A stretch of 64,000 nucleotides of DNA from Sphingobacterium yanglingense (GTDB taxonomy: Bacteria > Bacteroidota > Bacteroidia > Sphingobacteriales > Sphingobacteriaceae). The stretch is taken from positions 186,001 through 250,000 of the forward strand of contig NZ_SNYV01000016.1 of assembly GCF_004363245.1 (NCBI RefSeq). The letters run 5' to 3'. Made by a program: the position numbers and the translations under genes. The notes beneath the pieces are model-generated. The model was not told the DNA's origin, searched no databases, and saw only the letters and a program-made list of their open reading frames with translations. Positions 34,680 to 43,665 of this stretch are shown here, in pieces. Every line of letters starts with the position of its first letter. Within the stretch, counting starts at the first letter, position 1.

Positions 34680-35681
34680 CTAAACAGCTTTCTTCAATTT
34701 CTTAAAAAATGCTTCTTCAAGGTCCGCTAGGTGGAGTAATTCTGCCGACAAGGTATTATACACATCGCCTTGATTACTCCGTTTCTTATAAACCCGGGAC
34801 GCATTAACCGCAAAATCACGCCATAGATCTCCTATTTCCGTCATCTCTTTGGATAGCTCCAACAAAGCAGGGTTATTAATTTTGTGCCCAGCTTCCTGCA
34901 GGAATGCAGAATAAATATATCGGAATCCACCACCACCAGTCCCAATTTCTTCCTGCATACGGACCATTTGTGCCAAATAGTAATTAGCCTTTGGAATCCC
35001 TACCTTACCCGGCCATTTAGCAATGGCTTTGGCAACCGTACGCATCCCTTTGACACCGACAATAGGAACCGGTGCCAACATATCATTACAGGCTTTTCGT
35101 ATAGATTTCCGAATAGCTTGCGTCCAGTCAATTTCACTTTCGGCAGGCACATATGTCGGATAGTATAGATGCCCTTTAGGGGCAAGCACCCCCTTCGCAA
35201 AACGAACTCGTTCCAACTCTTTCTCTGTGAGCCGGTGTACCCCTTCCATCGTAGGATCACTCACGAGATATTCATTCCCCTCTTTGCCATAAATCACCAG
35301 ATTATGTGCGTTGAAATGGAATCTATAATCATCTGGAAAATAAGGCAGATGGTATACACCGACCTGCAGCCCAGAGGGAATATTCTGTTTCAGATTCTCA
35401 TCCAGCTGCTGTTGTGCCTTGGCAGGATTAGCAAACTTCCGCCGTTTTATTTTGATTCCCAAACGTCTAGCCATACGGCTGAAAATCCAACCCGGCATCG
35501 GGCGATAGCTTAGCCCAGGGGCGTTACTAACTTTCAGAAAAGGGAGATAAACATAAAATATACCTGCTCCCAAACCAAAAACCATAGGCTCGGAGAGGTT
35601 CAGCCCCTTATCTTTCAACAAATTCGAGGCCACCCCACTTTCACAATGTGCAGATTGGTGATGTGTAAAATCTAACTGCAT
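34680..35681 (-). CDS. BtrH N-terminal domain / DUF4872-like protein
   Basis: The 333-residue protein opens QLDFTHHQSAHCESGVASNL, with a Cys-centred motif like that of BtrH, which transfers an acyl group from an ACP in butirosin synthesis. It continues PMVFGLGAGIFYVYLPF and HFNAHNLVIYGKEGNEYLVSD, a papain-like arrangement of Cys, His and Asp. The helical C-terminal half resembles DUF4872. Such proteins occur in flexirubin loci; an acyl-ACP to resorcinol ester transferase is a reasonable guess. It is coupled to the upstream gene through TAATG. Confidence 0.78.
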   Translation of the reverse strand: MQLDFTHHQSAHCESGVASNLLKDKGLNLSEPMVFGLGAGIFYVYLPFLKVSNAPGLSYRPMPGWIFSRMARRLGIKIKRRKFANPAKAQQQLDENLKQNIPSGLQVGVYHLPYFPDDYRFHFNAHNLVIYGKEGNEYLVSDPTMEGVHRLTEKELERVRFAKGVLAPKGHLYYPTYVPAESEIDWTQAIRKSIRKACNDMLAPVPIVGVKGMRTVAKAIAKWPGKVGIPKANYYLAQMVRMQEEIGTGGGGFRYIYSAFLQEAGHKINNPALLELSKEMTEIGDLWRDFAVNASRVYKKRSNQGDVYNTLSAELLHLADLEEAFFKKLKKAV

Positions 35682-36085
35682 TAATCTCCTTTAAAATTCT
35701 TTAACTCTGCTATGGTGATATCAAATGCATCAGCGTACTTCTGCAACCTACTATCACTCAACCTACTAAAAACCTCCGGCTTAAAATGACGCTTGATACG
35801 CCATTGCCAAAATCCGGTATACCCCGCCAAAACCACCACATCCATCCTAGTCAGTAGCATATAATAGTAAATGGGGCTTCGCTTTCCCTCTTTTACAGCC
35901 ACTTTAGCCTGGTCAATCTCCGCCTGTAATACTTCCATAGTATGGTCCTGAACGATATTTTTAGCTTCCCAGCCTGTACTCAATGCTGTGGTATATTCGC
36001 CATTTTCATCCACAGCGTAATACATTTCTCTAGAGCCTTTCTGCACGATCCGTCCACTATCTTGGGGTACTTCAGATTTCTTCAT
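35681..36085 (-). CDS. Conserved pigment-locus protein of unknown function, 134 residues
   Basis: I do not recognise a domain. The first half is acidic and hydrophilic (RIVQKGSREMYYAVDENGEY, STGWEAKNIVQDHTMEVLQ). The centre has one moderately hydrophobic stretch (MDVVVLAGYTGFWQWRIKRH). The end (LQKYADAFDITIAELKNF) is shaped like the last helices of a Cro/XRE helix-turn-helix, but the recognition part is missing. Its stop overlaps the start of the BtrH-like gene (TAATG), so the two products may work together. Confidence 0.7.
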   Translation of the reverse strand: MKKSEVPQDSGRIVQKGSREMYYAVDENGEYTTALSTGWEAKNIVQDHTMEVLQAEIDQAKVAVKEGKRSPIYYYMLLTRMDVVVLAGYTGFWQWRIKRHFKPEVFSRLSDSRLQKYADAFDITIAELKNFKGD

Positions 36086-36090
36086 AGCTA

Positions 36091-36552
36091 TTAAGGTTTA
36101 CGTTCTTGTAAGAATAAATTAATCTCGGCCTCCGCAATCTGGTCACCAAGGACCTCCGCAATCACCGACATGGTACAGATGGTATATCCCGCCCCCTCAA
36201 ATTGAGAAACCAAACGAGCAGTCGTACGGATACGCTGTTCTTTCTTGGGCAGGCATTCAATACATACACTTTTAATGGCGGATATAAAACCAATCACCCG
36301 CTCATCGACTTCCGGATTATAATCCTCCGTATAATAGTTCTGCCCAACAATCGAAGAGCAGGTCTGGGCCATATGCTCTATCAACCCCACCTCCTGCAGG
36401 AACTCGTCAACCAAAAATATACAATCGCTCTCAATCGTATACTCACAAATAACATGCCCTTGGCTGATTTCGACGATATAATCCACCATCAACATAGGCG
36501 CCCTATGTGGCAGAAACTCATGGATAGGTATTTTTATAACGCCTTCTGTCAT
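36091..36552 (-). CDS. Hotdog dehydratase, ApeP-like (first of two)
   Basis: The 153-residue protein has the FabZ/FabA-like opening PIHEFLPHRAPMLMVDYIVE and VDEFLQEVGLIEHMAQTCSS, where a Glu and a His sit in the active-site helix region. The GHFP block is replaced by an SDCIFLVD segment, as in ApeP-type dehydratases. In E. coli ApeP works with ApeI as a heterodimer. The gene lies 1 nt after a paralogue, so the pair arose by duplication or forms its own heterodimer. Confidence 0.82.
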   Translation of the reverse strand: MTEGVIKIPIHEFLPHRAPMLMVDYIVEISQGHVICEYTIESDCIFLVDEFLQEVGLIEHMAQTCSSIVGQNYYTEDYNPEVDERVIGFISAIKSVCIECLPKKEQRIRTTARLVSQFEGAGYTICTMSVIAEVLGDQIAEAEINLFLQERKP

Positions 36553-36553
36553 A

Positions 36554-36982
36554 TTATCCCGTTGAAGCGATTACTGTTTTCATCTGCGCAGAACCTATAC
36601 TCTCCTGCCCAATGTATGTTTCTATATGTACCAAGGTAACTCCCATAAACTCCTGGATAATCTCCACCTTACTGGTCAAAACCTCTCCCACCAAGGGCAA
36701 TCGGTGTACCTCTGCTTTCTGAATGGAACCAATATATCCAGTAGGCGCCTGTTCCTCACGGATATAATAACTATATCCTGTATGTGCAGCCACCGACTGT
36801 GCCATATGCTCTAATAAACCGCTTTCCTGTAACTGACCTCCAGCCACAAATAGATTGTCCGTCCTGATTTCAAAATCAACAACCACCGTCTCTGCCGTAT
36901 AATCGAGCAACCTATCAATCATAACCATAGGAAACCGCTGCGGAATCAGCTTGATAATATGTTCACCTTGCACAGGAAGCAT
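36554..36982 (-). CDS. Hotdog dehydratase, ApeP-like (second of two)
   Basis: From the ATG at 36982 the protein has 142 residues: LIPQRFPMVMIDRLLDYTAE, then NLFVAGGQLQESGLLEHMAQSV with the same LQE-GLIEHMAQ pattern as its neighbour. I chose this start because it overlaps the darB stop codon in TAATG; the frame extends to 37039 but that part lies inside darB. It is a probable dehydratase or dehydratase partner in polyene synthesis. Confidence 0.8.
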   Translation of the reverse strand: MLPVQGEHIIKLIPQRFPMVMIDRLLDYTAETVVVDFEIRTDNLFVAGGQLQESGLLEHMAQSVAAHTGYSYYIREEQAPTGYIGSIQKAEVHRLPLVGEVLTSKVEIIQEFMGVTLVHIETYIGQESIGSAQMKTVIASTG

Positions 36983-38115
36983 TAGCACACGGTTAAATAA
37001 GCATAGGAATAGGTAAACCGGGCACTCTCGGGCACACATAGTAGGATTCGCTGACCGGATTTCAATTTTCCAGAATTCACCAGCTCTTCCAACATAAGAT
37101 ATACTGAACCTGCTCCGACATTACCAACAGAACGGAGATTCATAAACCATTTATCTCTGGTAATCTCGATTCCTGCCTTGGCAAAGCGATTATATAGTCC
37201 ATCCACAAAATAATGCGAGGACACATGAGGCAATAAATAGTCGATATCATCAGGAGTCACACCATGCTTCTCCATTGCATCTTTCATACTTTCTACGCCT
37301 TTATCCAAAATATACTTATCGAGCAACTTGGTATCCTGCTTGACTGCAAATATCGACTGATTGAGCCATTCTACAGAGGGATAATCACTAAAGGGTTTTA
37401 ACTCACCATTAGCTAACTTTTCCGAACCCGCATACATACAGACGTCCAACTCATGAGCGTAAGAATATCCTTCTACCCAATCCATCCGTAAAGACAATGG
37501 ACCTCTTGGTTTATTCTCCAAAAGCATGGCACCTGCTCCATCAGAAAGCATCCACCGTAAAAAATCCTTATTAAAAGCAATGATTGGCTGTTCTTCCAAA
37601 TCTTTCAGATTTTCCACCTCCTTATTGTAATGATCAGCCAACATCCACGAAGACATCCGCTCCGATCCGGTACACACCGCATTGTCCGTATTTCCGGCCT
37701 TTACCGATAGATAGCCAAATTTTAGTGCATTCATCCCTGCACAACAATTGCCTGAGGCAGAATTGACCTCTGACTGACCATTCTTCAGTTCGCCATGAAC
37801 CATTACAGCATGCGATGGCATCAAATAATCCGGCGAGGAGGTGCCGCAAGATATCAGTTGAATATCTGACGCCTTAAAATCTTCATCCAATAGATTGCGG
37901 ATAGCATTAGCAGTCAACAAGACATTGGTATGGGTAGGTACCCCTTCTTTCGTAAGGGCATAATACCTCGTCTGTATACCATTGTTGCGTAAAACAATAC
38001 GCTTCGCCTTTGATTCTCTATCGTTGATCTTACCCAAATAAGTCTCCATATCCTCATTGACAATGGGATCATTGGGCAAAAATTTACTAACACGATTTAT
38101 AAAAACTTGATTCAT
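36982..38115 (-). CDS. darB: Dialkylresorcinol ketosynthase DarB (KAS III-like)
   Basis: The 377-residue thiolase-fold enzyme has a KAS III arrangement: Cys in VNSASGNCCAGMNALKFGY (124/125), His in YLLPHVSSHYF and Asn in LRSVGNVGAGSVYL. In the Dar pathway DarB joins a beta-ketoacyl thioester with a second acyl thioester and closes the ring. The assignment rests on the KAS III fold, the adjacent darA gene and the pigment context. The ACP, ketoreductase and dehydratases nearby can supply the acyl chains. Confidence 0.85.
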   Translation of the reverse strand: MNQVFINRVSKFLPNDPIVNEDMETYLGKINDRESKAKRIVLRNNGIQTRYYALTKEGVPTHTNVLLTANAIRNLLDEDFKASDIQLISCGTSSPDYLMPSHAVMVHGELKNGQSEVNSASGNCCAGMNALKFGYLSVKAGNTDNAVCTGSERMSSWMLADHYNKEVENLKDLEEQPIIAFNKDFLRWMLSDGAGAMLLENKPRGPLSLRMDWVEGYSYAHELDVCMYAGSEKLANGELKPFSDYPSVEWLNQSIFAVKQDTKLLDKYILDKGVESMKDAMEKHGVTPDDIDYLLPHVSSHYFVDGLYNRFAKAGIEITRDKWFMNLRSVGNVGAGSVYLMLEELVNSGKLKSGQRILLCVPESARFTYSYAYLTVC

Positions 38116-38118
38116 TTA

Positions 38119-39024
38119 CTAAATACCTTGATAATGTACCTTCTCCTTTTTAATTTTTGCAAAATATAAAATCGGGAAAAGCACTAATTCGATTAAAAAT
38201 ACAATAGGTGACAGAAAATATATCGCAAAAATCACGTAATATTTAAAACAGTTCACCAGCAGTTTACGTTTTTTAGGATTTTTTAAAATTAGTGTAGACC
38301 AGATATGGAACATACGGTTTGCCTTTTTATCCATAGACACCAAGAAAAACCGATAGTCCACAGCCCCCTGAGCAAGTAAATGAGACTGCATACCCTCAAA
38401 ATTACTATGCTGCAGATGCGAGAGAATCGTCTCCCCATATTTACCTGCTCCTTTGATCTCCCCCTCAGCAACCCCGGGCATAGGGAATATACCATAGGCT
38501 TTACGCTTTACACCTGAAAATAACCAATCTACAATAGTCACTACAGAAATCATATTATGATGCCTGTCTGTGAGCGCGATATTACCAACCAACTGGGCAC
38601 CATTTTGAAGCAACAAGGCTTTTACCTTATCCTGTGCCTTAGCCCACATATTACGGGACCCGCTAATGGTTACAACGGGCGTATCCGCTAATATACGCTT
38701 GGCATATAGACTCTTTAAAAATGAATTAATTGGAATAGAAGGTGTCAAATACCAGACCTGATAATGAAATAATACCAAGTCGTACTTTTGCTCTAAAACA
38801 GCTGTCGCCGGAGGGTGAATCTCTTCCGGAATTTGCTGAAAAGTCTCTGGAAAGACATTAAAAAAAACATCACTACGCCAGGGGAACGGGAAAGAGTGTA
38901 CAGTTCTGATTTCGTAAAAATCAACGTGTACTTCTTCATTGTCCAATAAGGGTTGTGCTATTGATTTGGCTATATCTTCCAGTTGTCCAGACTGGCTATA
39001 ATAAATTACTAAAACATTTTTCAT
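38119..39024 (-). CDS. darA: DarA-like enzyme of dialkylresorcinol synthesis
   Basis: The 301-residue protein starts with a flavodoxin-like fold (MKNVLVIYYSQSGQLEDIAK), has LVLFHYQVWYLTPSIPINSF and VVTISGSRNMWAKAQDKVKA, and ends with two hydrophobic segments (YYVIFAIYFLSPIVFLIEL). DarA proteins aromatise the cyclohexanedione product of DarB to the resorcinol. It lies 3 nt before darB, the usual pairing. A general flavodoxin-like reductase is the alternative. Confidence 0.82.
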   Translation of the reverse strand: MKNVLVIYYSQSGQLEDIAKSIAQPLLDNEEVHVDFYEIRTVHSFPFPWRSDVFFNVFPETFQQIPEEIHPPATAVLEQKYDLVLFHYQVWYLTPSIPINSFLKSLYAKRILADTPVVTISGSRNMWAKAQDKVKALLLQNGAQLVGNIALTDRHHNMISVVTIVDWLFSGVKRKAYGIFPMPGVAEGEIKGAGKYGETILSHLQHSNFEGMQSHLLAQGAVDYRFFLVSMDKKANRMFHIWSTLILKNPKKRKLLVNCFKYYVIFAIYFLSPIVFLIELVLFPILYFAKIKKEKVHYQGI

Positions 39025-39027
39025 AAC

Positions 39028-39921
39028 CTAAGGGGAAGCCTTCTCCTTTCTATTCCAAAAATCAAAAAAATTAAACCACTGTAATGGATATCGGGACAAA
39101 ATCCCCTCGACACTCTTTACATAAAAATCCAATGCAGCCTGCGCGTCTCTACGTTTTACAGCATCACACCTCCGTGCATACAGATGGTAATGACTATTAG
39201 TCTCTTTCATCACATATACGAATATAATGGGGACGCCCAATCTTGATGCCAAATGGAAAGGCCCCGCGGGGAAAAAGGCTTTCTTACCTAAAAAATCAGC
39301 TTCCAATACCTTTGAACCTTCAAAATAACGGTCGCCTGTAAAACAGATCAGCTCATTGTTCGAAAGCGCGTCGTTAATATTGAATACATGAGACATATCC
39401 TCCTTGATGTAGATATGTTTAATAGTCGATTTTTTGGAAATCTGTTGCAGGTATTCCTTGATGACAGACACCTCTTGATCCACTGTCACTTGATTAATCT
39501 GAAAGCTCAAATCAAGATCCGAAAAAAACTGTTCCGATATTTCGAAATTACCAACATGGGCAGAAATCAAAATCCCTCCACGCCGTTCCTGCAGAACCTC
39601 TTTTAAAGATTCAATACCATCAAAATCATAGGTAAACTGGTTGCGCATACCCGCGGAAATGGCGACTTTGTCAATAATAGTCTGCCCAAACACAAAATAA
39701 ACGCTGTATACCTTCCAAAATGAGGTCCATTTTGAAAAGCCCTGTCGCTGATGCAGGTAATAGAAAATATTACTAAAACTTGTGGGATAAAACAGGAAAT
39801 AATAAAGGGCTACAAAAACAAGAAGTCCGTAAGCTGTACGGACACCAAATTTCTTAATAAAGAAAACAAATATTTTATAGCCAAGGAGTGTTCCTTTCGA
39901 CTTTCCGTCCCATTGGCTCAT
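39028..39921 (-). CDS. LpxL/HtrB-family acyltransferase of the pigment locus
   Basis: The 297-residue protein has an N-terminal membrane helix (about 30-50) and the lipid A acyltransferase motif HVGNFEISEQF (HX4E), with FTGDRYFEGSKVLEADFLGK and PFHLASRLGVPIIFVYVMKE further on. Family members move an acyl chain from ACP to a hydroxyl at the inner membrane. Aryl polyene loci often carry one, and it is separate from the lpx operon at 53-57 kb. It may place the polyene acyl group on its lipid or resorcinol acceptor (inference). Confidence 0.87.
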   Translation of the reverse strand: MSQWDGKSKGTLLGYKIFVFFIKKFGVRTAYGLLVFVALYYFLFYPTSFSNIFYYLHQRQGFSKWTSFWKVYSVYFVFGQTIIDKVAISAGMRNQFTYDFDGIESLKEVLQERRGGILISAHVGNFEISEQFFSDLDLSFQINQVTVDQEVSVIKEYLQQISKKSTIKHIYIKEDMSHVFNINDALSNNELICFTGDRYFEGSKVLEADFLGKKAFFPAGPFHLASRLGVPIIFVYVMKETNSHYHLYARRCDAVKRRDAQAALDFYVKSVEGILSRYPLQWFNFFDFWNRKEKASP

Positions 39922-39933
39922 GGTTGTCTAAAA

Positions 39934-40182
39934 TTATTTTGCCAATATTTTATTTTCGATAACATTATAGAAGTCCTGAAAGGTAGTCATCCCTGCAAAA
40001 TCCGCTTCTCCCAACTTGACACCAAAATTAGACTCAATCAACACGACTAAATCCACATAATCCAAACTATCTAAATCAAGAGACTCTCTAAGAGGAGCTT
40101 CTGGCTGTATCACCTCTGCATCCACCTCAAATTCCTCTACCAAAATTTCATTTATCGTCTGCTTAATATCCGCGTTACTCAT
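39934..40182 (-). CDS. Acyl carrier protein, second copy
   Basis: The 82-residue acidic protein has the phosphopantetheine Ser in ESLDLDSLDYVDLVVLI. Its start overlaps the KAS gene by 8 nt, so it is probably the carrier for that ketosynthase and the SDR reductase next to it. Confidence 0.94.
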   Translation of the reverse strand: MSNADIKQTINEILVEEFEVDAEVIQPEAPLRESLDLDSLDYVDLVVLIESNFGVKLGEADFAGMTTFQDFYNVIENKILAK

Positions 40183-41401
40183 TATTAAATTTCTTAACTA
40201 CCACCGCTGAATTTGTTCCACCAAATCCAAAAGAATTTGACAAATATATGTCAATTTCTTGTTTTATTGTTGATGAAACTAAATTTAATTCCTCCAACCC
40301 ACTATCTACCTGCTTCAAATTAATATTAGGCGCAATAAAGCCATGTTGTAACATCAATGTAGAATATACAATTTCGCTCGCCCCGGCCATCCAACATTCG
40401 TGTCCAGTCATAGACTTTGTTGAACTCACGAAAGGCTTACCTCCAAATACCTCCAATATCGCCTTTCCCTCATTAGCGTCACCAATCGGTGTAGATGTCG
40501 CATGGGCATTGATATAGTCCACTTCATCCGCGGCAATACCCGCCTGCTCCAGTGCGCGACGCATCGCCATCGCCGGTCCATCGATATTGGGTGTAGAAAT
40601 ATGTCCCCCATTGGAAGAAAATCCATATCCCAATACTTCAGCAATAATAGGGGCTCCACGTTTTACCGCAGACTCATAGCTCTCCAAAATAACTGTAGCT
40701 GCTCCTCCACTGGGTACTAACCCCGTGCGGTCTATATCAAATGGTCGGGAAGCCGACTCAGGATGTTCGATATCTTCGGCAAATACACCAAGGCCATCAA
40801 AACTAGCCATCGCATAGGGGTTTATTTCTTGGGCCCCACCACAGATAATCATATCCTGCAGTCCCTGCTTGATAAACATATAGCCTAGACCAATTGCATG
40901 CGAACCACTCGCACAGGCCGCACTAATGGTCATATTAACCCCCTTTAGCCCCAAGATTGTTGCCAGGTTCATCGTGACTGTCGAGTTCATCGACTTAAAG
41001 ATTGCCCCCGAACCGATGAGCTGGGTATCTTTTTTCTCACGGACTATATCTGTCGCTTCTATTACCGCTTTTGAAACACTATCATTACCGTATAGAATAC
41101 CGACTTCATTCGCGTCAATATAACTCTCATCAATCCCTGCATGCTGCAAAGCCTCACGAGTAGCAACATAAGCATATTCAGACTCTTCGCCCATGCTTAT
41201 TCGCTGCCTTCGTGTCAATTCGTTTTTGAGGTTCGGGACCGGTACCATTCCTGTTAGGGGCGATTTGAACCCAAATGCTATTCTAGACTCGTCAACCACA
41301 ATACCAGACTTACCTTCGAATAGGGACTTTCTCACCTCTTCCAAATTTGTCCCTATGCAAGAATAGATACCCATCCCTGTAATCACGACCCTTTTACTCA
41401 T
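40175..41401 (-). CDS. Beta-ketoacyl-ACP synthase (KAS II/FabF type) at the head of the operon
   Basis: The 408-residue enzyme has Cys163 in TISAACASGSHAIGLG, and the two His in NAHATSTPIGDANEG and STKSMTGHECWMAGASE. It is a complete condensing enzyme. Together with the ACP, SDR ketoreductase and hotdog dehydratases it makes a full elongation cycle with no enoyl reductase, which is what keeps double bonds in an aryl polyene. Confidence 0.94.
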   Translation of the reverse strand: MSKRVVITGMGIYSCIGTNLEEVRKSLFEGKSGIVVDESRIAFGFKSPLTGMVPVPNLKNELTRRQRISMGEESEYAYVATREALQHAGIDESYIDANEVGILYGNDSVSKAVIEATDIVREKKDTQLIGSGAIFKSMNSTVTMNLATILGLKGVNMTISAACASGSHAIGLGYMFIKQGLQDMIICGGAQEINPYAMASFDGLGVFAEDIEHPESASRPFDIDRTGLVPSGGAATVILESYESAVKRGAPIIAEVLGYGFSSNGGHISTPNIDGPAMAMRRALEQAGIAADEVDYINAHATSTPIGDANEGKAILEVFGGKPFVSSTKSMTGHECWMAGASEIVYSTLMLQHGFIAPNINLKQVDSGLEELNLVSSTIKQEIDIYLSNSFGFGGTNSAVVVKKFNNE

Positions 41402-41407
41402 ACGTAT

Positions 41408-42139
41408 CTAGGAATAAATACCACCGTTAATATTTATAATTTCACCCGTAATATAACTAGATTTTTTTGATGCTAAAAATGAAATTAAATCCGCAACCTC
41501 CTCCACTTTCCCAAAACGATTCGCTGGAATAAGCTTAACGAGCTCCTGTTCATCCATTTCTGCCGTCATATCCGTTTGGATAAACCCCGGAGCTACCGCG
41601 TTTACAGTAACATTACGCTTGGCAACCTCTTGTGCCAGTGCCTTTGTCGCTCCAATCACTCCCGCCTTAGCAGCAGAATAGTTAACCTGCCCTGCTGTAC
41701 CCTTGACTCCAGATACCGACACCACATTAATAATACGCCCATAGCGATTCCGCAACATTTTCTGAATAAAAAAATTAGTTACGTGAAAGAATCCATTCAA
41801 AGAAACATCCAGCACATTTTGCCAATCTTCTTTTTTCATCCACATGAACAAGCCGTCCTTAGCAATGCCTGCATTATTGACAACAACCTCTACAATGGCA
41901 TCCGGATGCTTCTCTACCCAATTTGACAAAGCCGTATTTACCGCCTCCTCGTCAGTAACATCAAACTTTAATACTGCACCACTTCCCCCTTCCTCCTCGA
42001 CCAGACGTAAAGCTTCCAAAGCAGCAGCCTCATTGCCTTGATAGTTAATCAAGACAAAATACCCCAAATCAACAGCTAATTTTTGACAAATCGCGCGACC
42101 TATCCCTCTAGATCCTCCGGTTACTAATGCACACTTCAT
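41408..42139 (-). CDS. 3-oxoacyl-ACP reductase (FabG/ApeQ-like SDR)
   Basis: The 243-residue short-chain dehydrogenase has the NADP site VTGGSRGIGRAICQKL, NNAGIAKDG, the catalytic Ser in VSVSGVKG and YSAAKAG (Tyr and Lys). It would reduce the 3-keto group of the growing chain. It lies between the ammonia lyase and KAS genes with gaps of 2 and 6 nt. Confidence 0.93.
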   Translation of the reverse strand: MKCALVTGGSRGIGRAICQKLAVDLGYFVLINYQGNEAAALEALRLVEEEGGSGAVLKFDVTDEEAVNTALSNWVEKHPDAIVEVVVNNAGIAKDGLFMWMKKEDWQNVLDVSLNGFFHVTNFFIQKMLRNRYGRIINVVSVSGVKGTAGQVNYSAAKAGVIGATKALAQEVAKRNVTVNAVAPGFIQTDMTAEMDEQELVKLIPANRFGKVEEVADLISFLASKKSSYITGEIININGGIYS

Positions 42140-42141
42140 AA

Positions 42142-43665
42142 TTACGCTTTTTTCATTAAGTATTCTTTAACAGATTGAATCGCCATGTATAAAGGTTTGT
42201 CCTCCGAAAAAGCAGGGATGATAGCTCTTATAGCGGCATAAATCTCTTTCGTACGAGTGGACACCAAGTCCTGACAAGAAAGAATATCAATAGCCTGAGC
42301 AACAGATATCAACTGTATAGCCAATACTTCATATGCATTGATTATCACTTTATGGGTAATCACCGCAGCATTAGTCCCCATACTCACGATATCTTGATTA
42401 TCATTATTATTAGGGATACTATGGACGTACATCGAGTTGGAAAGCGTCTGATTCTCAGCTGTCGTAGAAGTTGCTGTAAATTGTGCTCCTTGCATTCCAA
42501 AATTAAATCCAAGCTTGCCCATGTTAACAAAAGGAGGTAATATTTCATTAATCTTAGCGTTCATCAAGTAGTTCAACTGACGCTCCGACAACATCGTCAA
42601 CCGTGTGATAGCCAACTTCAGCTTATCCATTTCCAAAGAGATATAATCTCCATGAAAATTGCCGCCATGGTATACATTTTGGTCTTCAACAGATATGATA
42701 GGGTTATCACTTACGGAGTTCACTTCATTTTCTAAAATCTGCCCCACCTGCTCTATAGTCTCCAAAACAGGGCCTAAAATCTGGGGAACACAGCGTAATG
42801 AATAATATTCCTGTACTTTGTCTTTAAATATCTCTTCGAGGTTATTTCCTGAATAGAGGTCTTCTTCACGCTTGCGAATCAACTTAGAATCCGCTAAATG
42901 ACTCCGCATCATCGCTGCAATATCCTGTTGTCCTTGGTGTTTTTTCACTTCATTGAGCGTCACAGAATAATGATCATCATGTGCTTTCGCCAACTCATTC
43001 ATAATAGAAGACAACTCAACCGACCAGGACAACAGCTGTTTGGCATGAAAATAATTGACCAGACCGGCACCGGTCATGACCGAAGTACCATTTATCAACG
43101 ATATCCCTTCCCGAAGCTCTACAGCTATGGGCGCCAAGCCCAACTCAACAAATACTTCGTTTGTCGGTCTTCTCTTATTTTGGTATACCACCTCTCCTTC
43201 GCCAATCAATGTCAATGCAAGGTGCGCCAACTGTACCAAATCCCCACTAGCACCTACACCACCATGAGCAAAAATAACTGGAGTAATATTACGATTGATG
43301 AATTCCTGCAACAGCTCCAAGACAGAGATATGTACGCCGGACTTTCCTTTTGAAAGGTTACATAAGCGGGTAAGCATAGCGGCCTTAACAATATCCGGGG
43401 GGAGTAAATCGCCTGTACCAGAGGCGTGGCTACGAATCAGGTTATACTGTAACTGAATACGATCGGCGTCTTGAATACGATATTGTGCCATCGGACCAAA
43501 ACCTGTATTCACACCGTAAATAACCTTGTCTTTAATAAATGACTTCAAAAAGCTAAAACTTTCTTTTACAACTTCGACGGTATCGCTGCTCAAGCCTACC
43601 GGTTTCTGATTTAACAATACGTCTGAAAACTGATCTAATGAAAGATCTTTATGGATAGAAATCAT
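42142..43665 (-). CDS. Aromatic amino acid ammonia lyase (likely tyrosine ammonia lyase)
   Basis: The 507-residue enzyme carries the MIO-forming triad Ala139-Ser140-Gly141 in GGVGASGDLVQLAHL, Tyr50 in VIYGVNTGFG and FHGDYISLEMD. It removes ammonia from an aromatic amino acid, giving a cinnamate-type acid. The ring-selectivity pair is Ser79-His80 (IRSHASG), which is His-lyase-like rather than the classical TAL or PAL pair. The flexirubin context still favours tyrosine to 4-coumarate as the starter. It is the first gene of the main operon. Confidence 0.9.
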   Translation of the reverse strand: MISIHKDLSLDQFSDVLLNQKPVGLSSDTVEVVKESFSFLKSFIKDKVIYGVNTGFGPMAQYRIQDADRIQLQYNLIRSHASGTGDLLPPDIVKAAMLTRLCNLSKGKSGVHISVLELLQEFINRNITPVIFAHGGVGASGDLVQLAHLALTLIGEGEVVYQNKRRPTNEVFVELGLAPIAVELREGISLINGTSVMTGAGLVNYFHAKQLLSWSVELSSIMNELAKAHDDHYSVTLNEVKKHQGQQDIAAMMRSHLADSKLIRKREEDLYSGNNLEEIFKDKVQEYYSLRCVPQILGPVLETIEQVGQILENEVNSVSDNPIISVEDQNVYHGGNFHGDYISLEMDKLKLAITRLTMLSERQLNYLMNAKINEILPPFVNMGKLGFNFGMQGAQFTATSTTAENQTLSNSMYVHSIPNNNDNQDIVSMGTNAAVITHKVIINAYEVLAIQLISVAQAIDILSCQDLVSTRTKEIYAAIRAIIPAFSEDKPLYMAIQSVKEYLMKKA

